Part shown: in pieces, positions 29,237 to 41,700 of the stretch
Numbering within the stretch: position 1 is the stretch's first letter
How the letters are laid out: each line of letters starts with the position of its first letter
Assembly: GCF_037975245.1 (NCBI RefSeq)
Contig: NC_092579.1
Location: 22,080,666-22,144,665 of the forward strand
Origin: Apostichopus japonicus
Taxonomy: Eukaryota; Echinodermata; Holothuroidea; Aspidochirotida; Stichopodidae
Reading direction: 5' to 3'
DNA: 64,000 nt
Made by a program: the position numbers and the translations under genes
Notes under the pieces: generated by a model
The model's input: the letters and a program-made list of their open reading frames with translations, nothing else
Database searches by the model: none
What the model was told of the DNA's origin: nothing

Positions 29237-29876
29237 AATTATTATTCTTTCAGTAGGTGCCAGTGGCGGAGCAAGGGGTATTGGTCAGGGGGAGAGAATG
29301 GTCTGTAGGGGCGCTTTCGACACTATCTAAGCGGAGCGCCACTACAGGTTGGCGCGGAGCTTACAGAAATTTTTTGAGTAAAGATACTCCCTAGATCGCC
29401 GGAATTGACCCTTTCCATGCCTTGCTAATTTGCAGATAAACAAAGAATAAATATGTGTCATCGCCATTTGTCAGAAAATTGCACCAAATGTGACAAATGT
29501 CAATAGGTATTTGAGAGCGCAATAAAAAAGTCAATAATCGCGAATAAGTAAAAAGTGGTAAAAAGCTGAAAAGGGCGCCAGCAGTCCATTTGAGTCCGTC
29601 AGGGGGAGGGGGGGGGGGGTATCCCCTGACTGTATGGAGGCTCCGCCACTGGTAGGTGTCCGAAAAATTCTCAGCATATTGCCCGAATTTTCACCAAAAA
29701 AAAAATGAAAAACATATTGAAAATTATTCTTCTTTCAGTAGATGCCCGAAAAATTCTCAGCATATTGCCGAATTTTCACCAAAAAAAGAAAAAAAAGAAA
29801 AACACACTGCAAATTATTCTTCTTCCAGTAGGTGCCCGAAAAATTCTCAGCATATTGCCCGAATTTTCACAAACAA
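29237..29876. repeat. Tandem repeat, 86-90 bp unit, split by a MITE
   Basis: Units start GTAGGTGCCCGAAAAATTCT at 29652, 29738 and 29828 (the last partial). A further unit tail lies at 29237-29260, left of the MITE. Units end in an A-rich run plus AAATTATTCTTCTTTCA. The MITE target duplication GTAGGTGC/T is part of this unit, so the insertion interrupted an existing array. Confidence 0.88.
29261..29651 (+). mobile_element. hAT-like MITE, family A copy 4 (innermost of nest)
   Basis: The 391-bp copy has perfect ends CAGTGGCGGAGC and GCTCCGCCACTG. The 8-bp flanks are GTAGGTGC (29253-29260) and GTAGGTGT (29652-29659). The core lies at 29323-29363. It is the youngest of three nested insertions by position. 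Confidence 0.92.
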
Positions 29877-30204
29877 TATTGCTTGGGGGCTGCAGCCCCC
29901 CCCCCCCCCGCCTCCTACGCCTATGCCCCTCCCTATGTCGCGCATAAAGCATAAAACTTTAGCTGAATAACATACGTGATATATCTAAAAGCTGAAATAC
30001 ATTATAGAAGAGTAATCTTCCAGTTGCCCTCCATCCCTTCCCTATAAAAATACTGGACTCACCATTTGTAACACCCTTGTGTTGAGTCTTTCAACTGGGG
30101 GAACTAACGAAACTTGCGGCATTTCTTGATCGTAAACTGTTGTATGATTGGCTGAAAGTCAATCTTTTTGAGGTGTTTTGAGGTGTTGTAAGCCTTCGGG
30201 CATT

Positions 30205-30401
30205 GTATATTGTATTTGTATTGTATTTGTATTTGTATTGTATTTGTATTGTATTTTTCTATTCTTAAGTTTTTCTTTCTTGTTTTTCTTTTTGGGGAGT
30301 CTCCTACTTTGTTAAGCCTTTACAGGCTTTATAGGAGACTTCCCGTCACACTGTAAATTGTGATGAAACAAATAAATATACAAATATACAAATACAAATA
30401 T
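30205..30401 (+). repeat. LINE-like 3' tail with hairpin
   Basis: A (TTGTATTTGTATTG) rich tract is followed by a segment in which GTCTCCTA pairs with TAGGAGAC and, inside it, AAGCC pairs with GGCTT. It ends AAACAAATAAATA plus (CAAATA)n. A structured 3' end with a short tandem tail is typical of some non-LTR retrotransposons. No coding part is present, so the class is inferred only. Confidence 0.45.
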
Positions 30402-30631
30402 TCCAGGGTGTCCAACTCAGATTCGAATATTTAATGTAAAACTCTCAAGTGTTTCACCAACTCTCGTCACAAGTTGTCAAGTATCGAATTCAATCAGTCA
30501 TAATGGCCTATTCAATAAGTTTTCCTCCCAGATTAAGACATGGGGTTACTACGATTGCGGGGCCCCTGACATCGCGGGGCCCTGGGCCAGGGCCCAGTGG
30601 GCCCATGCCTTAAGACGGCCCTGGTCCATAC

Positions 30632-31435
30632 AATTTCATGTCCCTACCTAAATCAGTCGGGAGTGGATAGAGGATTTCCCTCCTCCCCCACCTTAGAAAT
30701 CCCGTGCACGTCAATTGAACTGAACCACTTTAGGAAACTTGATTTCACACAAAGCATACCATGGTTATCTACTCCGCGCGCTGAATCTGCACTATATATG
30801 CGTTCAGGTCACCGAGGTAAACACTCTAAGTGAGAAAAAGATACCGAAGTGAAGATAGCCCACTGTTTACTAACGAATAAAATGTGTTAACCAGACTATA
30901 CTGCCACTCCACGATGTCTGCTATACATAGCCGGCCTACATGAAGTCGGCAGTGCATTATAATACGCAATCACTATAGCAACTTTCATGAGCTTCACAGC
31001 TCGAAATAAATTTGTAGCCAAATTAAGTTCTAACTTCGATTCTAATTCAATTGGCTGTCTAGTTGCTGTAACTATGTGTTAGTAATTAACATTAGGCCAC
31101 CTACAGCGGCCGACCGAAGGTTAATTAACTCTGGCAACGTAATCTCCTGTATATGAATGTCACACATATTATGTTATTTCTGTTCTTATTCATGACATCG
31201 TCAGATAGTTGAGGGTTGTAGACGCAAGTATAGACCTTTAGTCTGTAAACCTGACACGTTTTCCGCCTTTAAAAGTTGTAGATAAAATATTTCATGCCGG
31301 GTTTGTGAAGGACGTTTATAGATTAATTTATTTTACTTTTCTCTTCTTCCGAAAAAAAAAATACGAATTTGGGACGAAAGTGCCACGGGTGTATATAGTA
31401 CATCGTGTTGACCTATCAGTGTTATAGGTCTAGAC
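30632..31435. other. Intergenic, nothing assigned
   Basis: No exon, RNA gene or repeat is recognised. Confidence 0.4.
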
Positions 31436-31936
31436 TATGGAGACCACTGTTTACTGGTCTCGGACCTCTGTGGTCTCGGACCTCCCTGGTTTCGGACCTC
31501 CCTGGTCTCGGATAGGAATTCAGTGGTATCGGCTCTCGAGACTACTTTTCACTGGTCTCGGTCTCTGACCTCTGTGGTCTCTGACCTCTGTGGTCTCGGA
31601 CCTCACATGTGGTCTCGGACCTCACATGTGGTCTCGGACCTCTGTGGTCTCGGACCTATATAGTCTCGGACCTATGTAGTCTCGGACCTATGTAGTCTCG
31701 GACCTCTGGTGTCTCGGACCTCTGTGGTCTCGGACCTCACATGTGGTCTCGGACCTCACATGTGGTCTCGGACCTCACATGTGGTCTCGGACCTCTGTGG
31801 TCTCGGACCTATATAGTCTCGGACCTATGTAGTCTCGGACCTATGTAGTCTCGGACCTCTGTGGTCTCGGACCTCTGTGGTCTCGGACCTCTGTGGTCTC
31901 GGACCTCTGTGGTCTCGGACCTCTGTGGTCTCGGAG
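31436..31936. repeat. Minisatellite, GGTCTCGGACCT core, with higher-order structure
   Basis: Roughly 27 units of about 16-22 bp share TCTCGGACCT. Variants end CTGTG, CACATGTG, ATATA or ATGTA. An ordered block (CACATGTG units, one CTGTG, one ATATA, two ATGTA, then CTCTG) occurs twice, from about 31,608 and about 31,738, indicating duplication of a multi-unit segment. Every unit carries a CpG. Confidence 0.95.
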
Positions 31937-32079
31937 TTTGAACGTTGCTATAAGACATTTGAACTATTTGGAATTATTATGTAATGAATTATGTAATACG
32001 TGAAGGTCTCGGACTTGTGCTGTGTTTGTCCACTGCATGCGCGATGTCGAAATAATCATAATAAATTATTGGGAATTTT

Positions 32080-32400
32080 TCACTTCATGTGATACGCTCG
32101 TTCACGCGTCGCCGGTCGGGACTCGACAACGCGTGTAACAGAATTTACGGAAACATGACATCGGAAGTTTCATGAAGTTTATGATGCGTACCATGCAAAC
32201 CGTGTTTTCGAAATCTGACGATCAGGTTTAGCGGAATTAATTGAATGGAACGCGCCATGGAAGTTATCGAACTTCGGCAAGACGGAAGCGAATCTATGTC
32301 GTTGTTTCGATGACACCTCGTCTTTGTCAGACGTCATGGCCCTCCTTTGGCGGCGTGTACGTATTGTATAAACGTTGCGCTACTGCAAGACCTCTCACCA
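32080..32400. promoter_or_regulatory. Small CpG-dense patch, candidate promoter
   Basis: CpG dinucleotides are far denser here than in the AT-rich surroundings, especially 32094-32135 (CGCTCG, CGCGTCGCCGGTCGG, CGACAACGCG). A short ATG frame at 32245 (22 codons) follows. An unmethylated promoter or first exon is a reasonable guess. No splice partner or known protein was found. Confidence 0.3.
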
Positions 32401-35400
32401 CCGCATATATAAAGGCCTATACTTGGTAAACTTTCCGAATATAGACCTATATATGACAGACACTATACCCCTTTGAAGAATATGCCTCAATGGGGTTACA
32501 TAGGAGGTATGGTATAGAGAGAGGATGCTGTCAACCCAAGGTAGAGCATTGCCCTTATCGTGAGCCAAACAAGTGTACTTTACAATTAATCTGCCAAGGG
32601 CTTAAATGATCCGTAATGTTATCAAGTGTGGGAATTCACAACCAGTGCGGGCAAAGAAGTTCTAAATAACAGACATAAAATGACTTAAACACACCATACC
32701 TACGGCTGAAAGTTTTTCTTTTTTTCTTTTCTTTTTGTTTAACGTCAGTGACACGCCATTTATTATCAAGAGAGGGTAGCTTAGCTATTATCGTGAAGGT
32801 ATTGCAAACAAAACAGACGCGATACTGTTACATTGTTTGGATCACGTGGGTTTTTATTCGCCTCCCCCCATATGCCTTCCGTAAATGTAAATAATTCGAA
32901 TATTTCGATGGTTTTGTTGTTCAAGGTCTTCCTTCTTTGGCCCGCGCGCTTAACCGTGACCTTTGGCCCTCATTAGCCTACGGTGTTTACTTTTGTACCT
33001 TTTGTTGCATTTTCTCTCTTTATACCAAAATCAATGCAATATTTGTTTTCTTAAATATACAAAAAAAGTATATAATAAAATATGGATGTGAGATTATAAG
33101 TTAAAGTAAGCTGCCAGCTGCAGGACCCCAGGGTAGAAACTATCGGTCCTTGTTAAGCCTTTCTGACTAAATACAATATTTATATTTGCCGTTCTACTTT
33201 TAACCTTCAAATTATATAATATATGACGGACGATCCTCCTCCCATGAACTGATTCACACCGTCAGCTATACACCGTTACCGATTTGAATGGGATTAATTT
33301 GGAACTGAAGCAACAAATGAAGTAACTTTATATAGATGATGTGTGATAAGTGTGCTCTGTGTAATGGAAATGGTTAAAGGGGTTGATTTTGGCTGTTATC
33401 AAACGATACCTTTAGGCAGAATTTTAATCTTGATACGTCATAGTGCAAATAAAAGAAAGACAACTTTGGGCGCTCTATTATATATGTTTCTGTAGCTATT
33501 CTTTTTGTTGAGAAATTCAAGTTTAATCATGCTGGAATGCTCGCTCTTAGGCTAACTTGACGGTGAAATCGGCTGTTTTGTGCCAAACCTGAATGTTTAT
33601 AGTTTAATCCATTGTTGATAAACCACACAATTTTTATTTATTTATCTATGAACATTATTATAGCAATGTGAACTCGACATCATTTTGCAAAATGAAAAAA
33701 AAAAGATCTTATAAAAGTGATATAGAATACAACCCGGGCTGACAGTAGTGTCTGCCTAAAATAATGAAATGATCCATTAAGTCGTAATGTCCCTTTTGGA
33801 ATTGACTTTGCGTCCAATAAAGATGAAACCAAGGAATATGCCACGTCTCAAAGAAAGGAAGAGAGGGAGGGGGAGAGGGTGCGGGGGGGGGGGGGGAGAA
33901 AACGTTTCCTTAGATATAACAGAGGAAAGGGTGTTCGGCGTGTCTCATGCGCGCGCGCCTTTGTATTGTTTTCTGACTGGGGACTTGAACACAGAAATTC
34001 CAAGTCCTCAAACGTCATTTGCAAAGAATCACCACGTCCTCAATCGTTGCTAAGTAATACTGGGATATAATGGTATTTAACAATGGAAAGAACAATGTGA
34101 TCGTCAGTCTGAATGTTCACCACACCTGGGTGTGTGTGGGTGGGTGGTGGGGTTGGGTCGGTGGGGGGGGGGATCGGTAAGCAAAATTTAACTCTATACA
34201 ACAGAAGTGTTGTGACTATCTAAATACGAAATATTTGCAACAGTTTATAAGTTCGAAATAGGGCTATTTCAAATGTGGAAGGTTTTCCTCGATTGCGGAG
34301 TTTGCAACCTCTGGACTCGAACTATAGCTATAATTAAGGTTGAATCCACCGACTGCCCAAATCCGATTATTTAACCACTTAGAAGATTAGGACACTTTGG
34401 TAAGTTGTTAGTTTGAGAAATAAATGTTTATATACCGGGCTTTATGTGTGTGTATTGCCTTCTGAACAGCTGTATAAATGACAGCTCAATCCACCGTGGT
34501 TACCTTCTCGTATATAAATGCATGATAACTAAAGCACGTCTTGAAATTTCTCCTGAATGGACGAAATTTATCATGAGTGTCATGTCAACATGTATACGTT
34601 GGAAGTATTTACTCTTTACGTTGTTTTTTTTTTCCTTTCGATTTAAATATTTAATCTGCTTAATGGAATAACGTTATAACGGTCCATAGATTGGGGCTAG
34701 TGTAATATGTACATGGCTTCGGGGAAATACTTGCCCTTTTAGAATTGTCAACACTATATATACCCTGGCAGAATAACAATGATGTTAGCCTTTCAAATTT
34801 TAGTAAAATATTATACGTTCATGCAAGGTCAATAATTGTGTAGTCTATACCCTGGTATCCAAACTTGGGGTCGCGAACCTTATTTTTAAGAGTCGCAAAA
34901 ATACTTTGTGGGCTCGCTTAAACAAAATAATGAAAGAAAAAAAAACAGCGGAGATTTTGGGAAAAGGAAGTGGAAAAATCGTGACCATAAAATAACTTTA
35001 AAAAAAAAAGTCAACAAAGAAAGTAATATGAAAAATTTTCAAAAGGAGAAGGGATACCTCCTCTCCATGGCCCAATCTCTGCAGGCCACAACATCCGCAC
35101 GCCACTGGAGGATCGATGATCAATGTTAAAATGGGGGTCACTCAGCAAAAAACATTAACATACCAGAGGTGTATATATATGGTAGCAGTGCATGGTGAGT
35201 TGAGCGAAACGGGCACAAACATTTAAGAAGTAGGTTAAAAGAAAGCAGTATAACCCCAAGGGGGCTAAAAGGATCAACTAATGTATCACCTACTGTAACT
35301 AATTTTTCAAAAACGAAACAACTAAACCCTACCCTTGCATCCTCAGAACACATGGTCAATCACATGGTTTAATCTCCAAATTTGAAGTGCATTACCCCCC

Positions 35401-35796
35401 CCCCCCCCCACCAACACCCCCACACCACCCCCTATATATAGATATCTGGGATCCTGTTCTGCGAATGTCGCGTTCTAAGGGTATCATTTCTTCCATCTGT
35501 ATAATGAACTGCAACATCAGAGGAGAAAGAATGAGGGTGAGGAGGGGGGGGGGGGGAGGTGGGCAGAACGATGGTAGTGAGGGTGAGGTAAAGTTTAGAT
35601 TAGAAGCGGAGAAGGAAGATGAGAAGGTAAGAGCAGAAGGTATAACCAAATTTAACGGGAGATGGATCCGTTGAGCTGTACCAATGCATGTCCTCAACTT
35701 CCTTTGAGTCCTTACTGGCAACTATCAGTTTTCGCATTTCTTTTCCTATTCTCTCATAGATTAATACCAGCTTTCGGTGGCAGTTACTGATATAAA
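32401..35796. other. Intergenic upstream of the MMP gene
   Basis: No gene is recognised. G-runs lie at 33883-33896 and 34161-34171, a C-run at 35395-35409 and a G-run at 35542-35556. The end of this stretch must hold MMP 5' untranslated sequence or an upstream exon. TATAAA directly abuts the ATG at 35797 and so cannot serve as its own promoter TATA box. Confidence 0.4.
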
Positions 35797-38700
35797 ATGG
35801 CGTCAGTCTATATTCATGTCTGTGCGATCCTTATAACAGTTCTTACTACCATTGGTGGATCATCGCTACAAGGGGTTGCTGTCGACCCGCCACAAGTAAA
35901 TTTATTTGATTCGGATCATTTCTATGATACTCTGGTGAGTGCAAGTCTCTTCTTTTGCAGTTAAATTAATGTAGAAGGACAGCAAAGTAGTCCTCGATCT
36001 CATTACATTTATTCACTAAGTTATATTATACTAAAGTGATTTGGTCATTTGTCAGTATGTAAGATAAGATAAGATCAACTTTATTAAACCCAACAAAGGG
36101 CACCTGAATGCTCGCATAAAACTGTAAACATTAAACAAATATATATAAAAATATAAACTTATAAAGACATGTATACAACAATCCTAAAGCAATACAATGG
36201 TCAAGGCAGGAGACGGGAACAGTCCTATAACAAAACGTTTCAAACAGGCAAACTCTAGCGTTTAATTTTAAGTTATCAAGTTTTATGCATTGTGGAATAA
36301 ATGAGGAGGAGTGTCGATTTGTACTGGCCAATTGCAACCTCATCCTACCACTTCGAGGGATCACGGCCCTGTCCAAAAGCACACGAAGAGGGTGGTCTTC
36401 ATCACGTATAATGTTGTCTAGTTTGACCTCTACAAGTTGCATGTTGGTAGGACGAGGCCAATGTTGGCTGAATTTCCCCGATAACACGACTTGCCTTTCT
36501 AATAATAGCTTCAATTCGGTGTTTACTTTCCTTACTCGCATTTTCCACCCCACGATACCAAATGATATTGCCATACCCCCACAACAACAGAGTTAAAAAA
36601 AAACAATGCAAGAACATTGTTATTAACATTGAATTTGCTTCATCATACGCAGACAACACATTCTAGAGTTCAGTTTTATCAATAATACATATATGGTGTC
36701 CATGTCAGGAAAGCCGTTTTGTCTATCACACCCGAGATACTTAGAATTATCCACTCTTTCAAGGATATATCCTTTTATAATAGCTTCAGTTGAAACATTC
36801 GTGGACTTCCGAAAATCAATCACCATTTCTTTTGTCTTATTAACATTAAGTTCTAAGTGCTATGTGTCATTCCAACAAATGACAAAATATTGACAGCGGT
36901 ACATTTAATATGCTCTCTCGAAGGCTATACGGAGGATCTATGCGGCCATGACGCCGTTTGTATGCATGCCATGTATGTGTATTTTTTTGTATTTATTTAT
37001 GCATATATGCTATGTCGCCATATACTGTAGAAATGACATGATGCTTAAATCTCACATGATGTGCATCTAGACATCAATTCTGCTTGCCTCAAGTTCACTT
37101 TCGGTACACAAAACGTGTTAACTTTCAAATGAGCACGTCTCGAAAACGGCTTGTATAGGAACTGATTGAATATTTCACCAGGGTTGTCGACAATATATCC
37201 AATATACATGATGTCCTAACCAACCCATACTCTCTGATCTCTTTATAAAGGACGAGTTAACGTATTTACGGAACAATGGTTACATCACAAGGTCAAAGAG
37301 CATACAGATTCTGGAGAAACAAGATGAGGTCGGTTTGAAGAGCGCCCTCTCCGACATGCAAGGTTTCTTCGATTTAAATGCTACCGGTGAACTTGATAAC
37401 GAAACAAGGAAGATAATGAAGCAGGCAAGGTGCGGCTTTTCTGACCTCGAAGAAGGATCGCAACATCCCGAAAACAGTACCAGCAACAGGGTCCGACGCT
37501 TCAATGTGATTGGTAAACATTTTAAGTGGGACACAGGTAGAATCACATACGGGTAAGTTAAGTGCTGATCCACATACTTGTAGTACGAATACATCGAAAT
37601 TTCCGTGACATGTAGTCATTACAGAATACAGAACAGAAAAGGAGAAAACGGTCGAAATGGACTGAAAAGAAATCACAATCTATAAATTTGCTAATAAAAA
37701 CAAATATATCCAGTTCAGATTCTTATTAGTAACTGGAAAATATTCATGCCTGGCGACATGCATCAATTTCGTCATGTTTTTCTAAAAAGTTCTTTTTTTT
37801 TTTTACTCTCATTCTCCCATTTCAGCGCCCCCCTAAACCCGGCGCCCGTGCCCTCCCTTGACCCCCCCTAGCTACGCCACTGAGAGCGGTACCTCGTACA
37901 CAGACACTATATTATTTATAAGAGGCATAATGCAGAACCTTCAAAAGTGCTAAACAAAATATGAACACTGAATTATTACCTGAACAGATCTTGCCCAACG
38001 CAGAATTCAGCTTTCAATGCAAGTTGTTTTATTTGTTTATTTTTTTTATTGGCTAATAATACGTTCTGTTCTCTTCCTCACATTGCATTAAAACTTTTAC
38101 GCAGAACGCGATCATAGTCGTCAACGCTACGGCAAACATTCAATATTATAACATATAGGGAATTACATTTTTTCTACGCTTTTAAAATACCGTGTCGAGC
38201 ATATATACACTAAATAGCCTCTTAATATCTTAGTAACAAAGCTTATACCAACATAGTTTAGACTTCGAGTCAAAATAGCAATGTATAAAGATTGTTTTAT
38301 AAACCAAATTCGACAACCCCCTGCTATGATTTAGCCTAATTCATAGTGATCTCGATCGTGTTTTGAACAGAAGGAATCATACAGCATTAATGAAAACCAC
38401 ATGACAAATAATGAAGGCGTACATTGCATGGCAGTGACCGCTTGTAGTATTTCACGGAAGGGACATACATATTAGCATGTGCTAACTTTGCTGATAGAAC
38501 TGCATGGGCATATGATAAGGGTGTACATGTGATAGAGGTGATGGAGAGAGGAAAATACACGAGTAACCGGTAAAGACAAAGGCGTATTAAGGCGTATGTT
38601 GACAAAGGAAACGCATGCAGGCAAATGACAGAGATGAAGGGCAGGGGTAGAGATATAGGGGTAAAGAACAGTGCAAGGCAAGGAGCACAAGCAATGGGGA

Positions 38701-41700
38701 GGGTAAAGTACATTTAACACACTTAGTATATTTTAAAAGTGAATATCTTGTTAACCTCAATAGCTATAGAAACATTGCTATAGCACTCACTTTTATTTCG
38801 TTTTTGCGTTGACTACATTATAGCAAGAGTAAAGATCTACCTTTAGTCATCCTTTAGTGAGAAATCGATTGATTTTCAACTTCAATAACAGGAAACGGGC
38901 AGAACTATAACAAGAAGTTCGAGTAACTTCAAAAACTTGGAGTTCATTGACAATCATCCCTTCATTGTCCCCAGGGGGCGATCTGGCTCTCGAAGCCTCT
39001 GGAAAGGGAGGCCTCAACCGTACAGAACTAAGAATTAAAGCGGTCAAAACCATTGCAATAACATGTGCTAACGTATAAAATTGATACGATAAATCATTCA
39101 TGTGACTGCCAGCCAAAATATGCCGATGTGACTGGAAACACATTTTGACATCATCAACCCCCCCTTCCTTTGATAATCTGATACAGCACAAACATTCTGA
39201 GATAACATACCTGTACGTATCCGTTACGAAAGTGTCTGGGCCACTGTTTTTCATTTGAGTTAAGTAACCCGTGAATGATTCATACCACCTTGGTTTCCAG
39301 GTGAACGTTAATGACCTCAAATGGTGACATTAAAAACGGGGTAGCAGTTATGCGAAAAGGGTATAACTTAATATAATAATAGGAATTCTATGCGTTGTCA
39401 TCTCACGTTATTATCGCGGCCAGACGTGCTCTCAGACAGATCCATTATCTTAACAAATTGGAAAACCAGATGTAAATTGACAGAGGGCTGTTTAGTTTAT
39501 ATTTAAAAAAAAAAAAAACTTTAAAAAAGAAAACGAAGAAAAGACACGTGACTTTCAGAGTTATGACAATGTCCATGTGGTGAAGTCACACTATACACTA
39601 TATTAAGAGGCAAATATATTGGTAATTGTACATATATCCACAGAATACAACATTCGACGTACATATCCATGGGCGGATCCGGAGGAGGGGAAGCTGATGC
39701 GGGTGCCCCTCCCCCACCCTCCCTCCTTTTCAACATCACACCAAAACAACAAGTGATTTGCACAATCCTGCATTTAAACCTAATTATAGACCCGGGAAAT
39801 TTAGTCTAAACAATGCTTCAGGATACATAATTTGACTTTTTTGAGTTCTACAATATCATTGTTTGCGTTTGTAGTATCACCCCTTGTTGTCCTTTTAATT
39901 AATCTATATTACTATGTTTAAAACTGGGCGTTGGGTTATAATTTTCAGTCACTCTTATCAAGACATATAAGCCACCGTCCAATAGGTTTCATTATAATAA
40001 AGTGATCCATGTTGTTCAAATCATTTGTATGTTCCTTATAAGCAGGTTATTTAAATGTTTATGATCCTGTAAAGAAAAGTTTGTGTCGTACAAATATAAT
40101 GTATTGGGTTTTTTCTCTCTCTTTTCGATTTCTGGCAAACCCTGACGTTTGCTTTCGTCATTCCTGTTGTGATTTCGGTGACCTAAAGTAACAAATTATG
40201 CCCAATATGTGGACTTTATCTTTACTTTTCTGCTATTCCAGGATCTTAAACTATCCAACTAAAGGATTAATTACTCCGAAATCTCTTCATTTTGTGATCC
40301 GTAAGGCCTTCGAAGTTTGGAGTTTGTACGCGCCAATCAACTTCAGAGAACTCACTGGCCGAGAGGCTAACCAAGCACTCATTCGTATCGCATTCGTGAA
40401 AGGGCGACACGCCAGTGATCCCGATCACCCAAGATTTGACGGTCCCTCTGGAGATTTGGCGCACGCCTTCAGCCCCAGAACGGGCTGGGGAGACACTGAT
40501 GGTGACATTCATTTCGATGACGACGAGGTCTTTACAGTGAGAGGAAGGTCAGGTAATACTTTTTTGAAGAGAAATATTTGTTGTAAATCTCATATCTTCG
40601 ATCTTTCCGTCTGTGTCTGTGCCAACCCTCGTTCTGTTCTTGTGAATTGGGGCGTAAAAAAATAGTTTTGATCTTTCAGGTCCATACGCAGGATTTTCTA
40701 TGGGTTGGTGGGTTTACTAAATATGTGGACATTTTTTTTTATTAAACACCGTCCTGGAGGAGTAGTCATTAATGTCGATTAGATGCAAAATGCTGGCAGA
40801 TTTTGCAACCATATCAATTTGTTGTGTGACATTTTACGCAGTTAGCCTTAACGTCCCTCGCGGTACAAAAGACCATTCCCTAACCAAAATGTGGGCCTTT
40901 GTGAAATGGTAGCCCACGCACCCCCCCCCACACCTCCCCTCTGCTACCGGATCTAGTCTTTCGTCAACGGTTGGCCGGAAAGTGTTCACAGCATTGCTAC
41001 GTTTTATACCGCGATGCATGCGGCACGTGCACATTTACTTACTGGAAATGTGAGCAGACACACACAAACGTACACACGCATTCACACATTTGCTTCATGA
41101 CACATTGAGGACCACAAACCGGTATTTAAATTCTATTCTAGCTTATAATATATACACGTGAACCCAAAATAACTTAGTAAAAAAAATAGTGACTTTTTAA
41201 TGATTTGATGGACTCCTGTGCTCTGCGCCAGACTTCTATCAACCGTCACATCGTTAATATATATACTTTCTTCCGCCTTCTTTAACAGCCTACCATCTAT
41301 ATCAAATAGCAGTACATGAGATCGGGCACGCTCTTGGATTACTACACTCTAAAGATCGTAGGTCTATCATGTGGCCTATGTATCGTTATTGGACAGAAAA
41401 CCGGTTACCGTCGGACGATGTATCAGCAATACAATCTCTCTACGGTATGTACCATTGCCAACGGGTAAAATAATAAAATTAAAAAATTAAAATTAATCAT
41501 AAATATAACTCGAAACATATAACACACTTAACTAAAGCATATAGGCCTACTTGTCTGATTTACATTCTGAGAGAAAGTCAAATTTTAGACTTACCAAAAG
41601 CCCGCAAAACTACGAACGTGGTTGTAACGTCACGGATTCTCTTTGTCCAGGCTGGCCAAGTTATGTCAAGGCCCTCTATCAGGAGTCAGACCAATGTTTA

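Larger units (their letters stand above)
29004..29925. mobile_element. hAT-like element nested in the 28,857 element
   Basis: The ends are CATAGGCGTAGGAGCC and the inverse GCCTCCTACGCCTATG. The flanks are CCCCTCTC (28996-29003) and CCCCTCCC (29926-29933), an 8-bp duplication with one mismatch. The interior holds an ~86-90 bp tandem repeat, GC-rich CGCGCTCCGCGCGCG sequence, and the younger family A insertion. It has no coding capacity that I recognise. Confidence 0.85.
28857..30623. mobile_element. hAT-like non-autonomous element (outermost of a nest)
   Basis: Begins CAGGGCCGTCTTAAG and ends with the inverse CTTAAGACGGCCCTG, flanked by the perfect 8-bp duplication GTCCATAC (28849-28856 and 30624-30631). 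Inside the TIRs both ends share GGGCCCTGGGCC-type sequence. The 1,767-bp span holds a second element (29004-29925), which itself holds a family A MITE (29261-29651). No transposase-like frame is recognised. The 8-bp duplications and TIR form suggest the hAT superfamily. Confidence 0.92.

Noticed and set aside
31436-31936. CRISPR-like array
   Set aside because: Units are contiguous variants with no unique spacers, in a eukaryotic genome; it is a minisatellite.
32245-32313. 22-codon ATG frame in the CpG-dense patch as a first exon
   Set aside because: It ends at a stop without a donor, and an in-frame stop directly precedes the ATG.
34850-35130. hAT-type end (AAACTTGGGGTCGCGAACC) near 34,861
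   Set aside because: No inverse partner or target duplication was found.
36285-36596. 103-codon plus-strand frame in MMP intron 1
   Set aside because: It is the antisense shadow of the minus-strand LINE fragment.
38847-39320. 157-codon minus-strand frame in MMP intron 2
   Set aside because: No recognisable domain or splice logic; opposite to MMP and consistent with chance.
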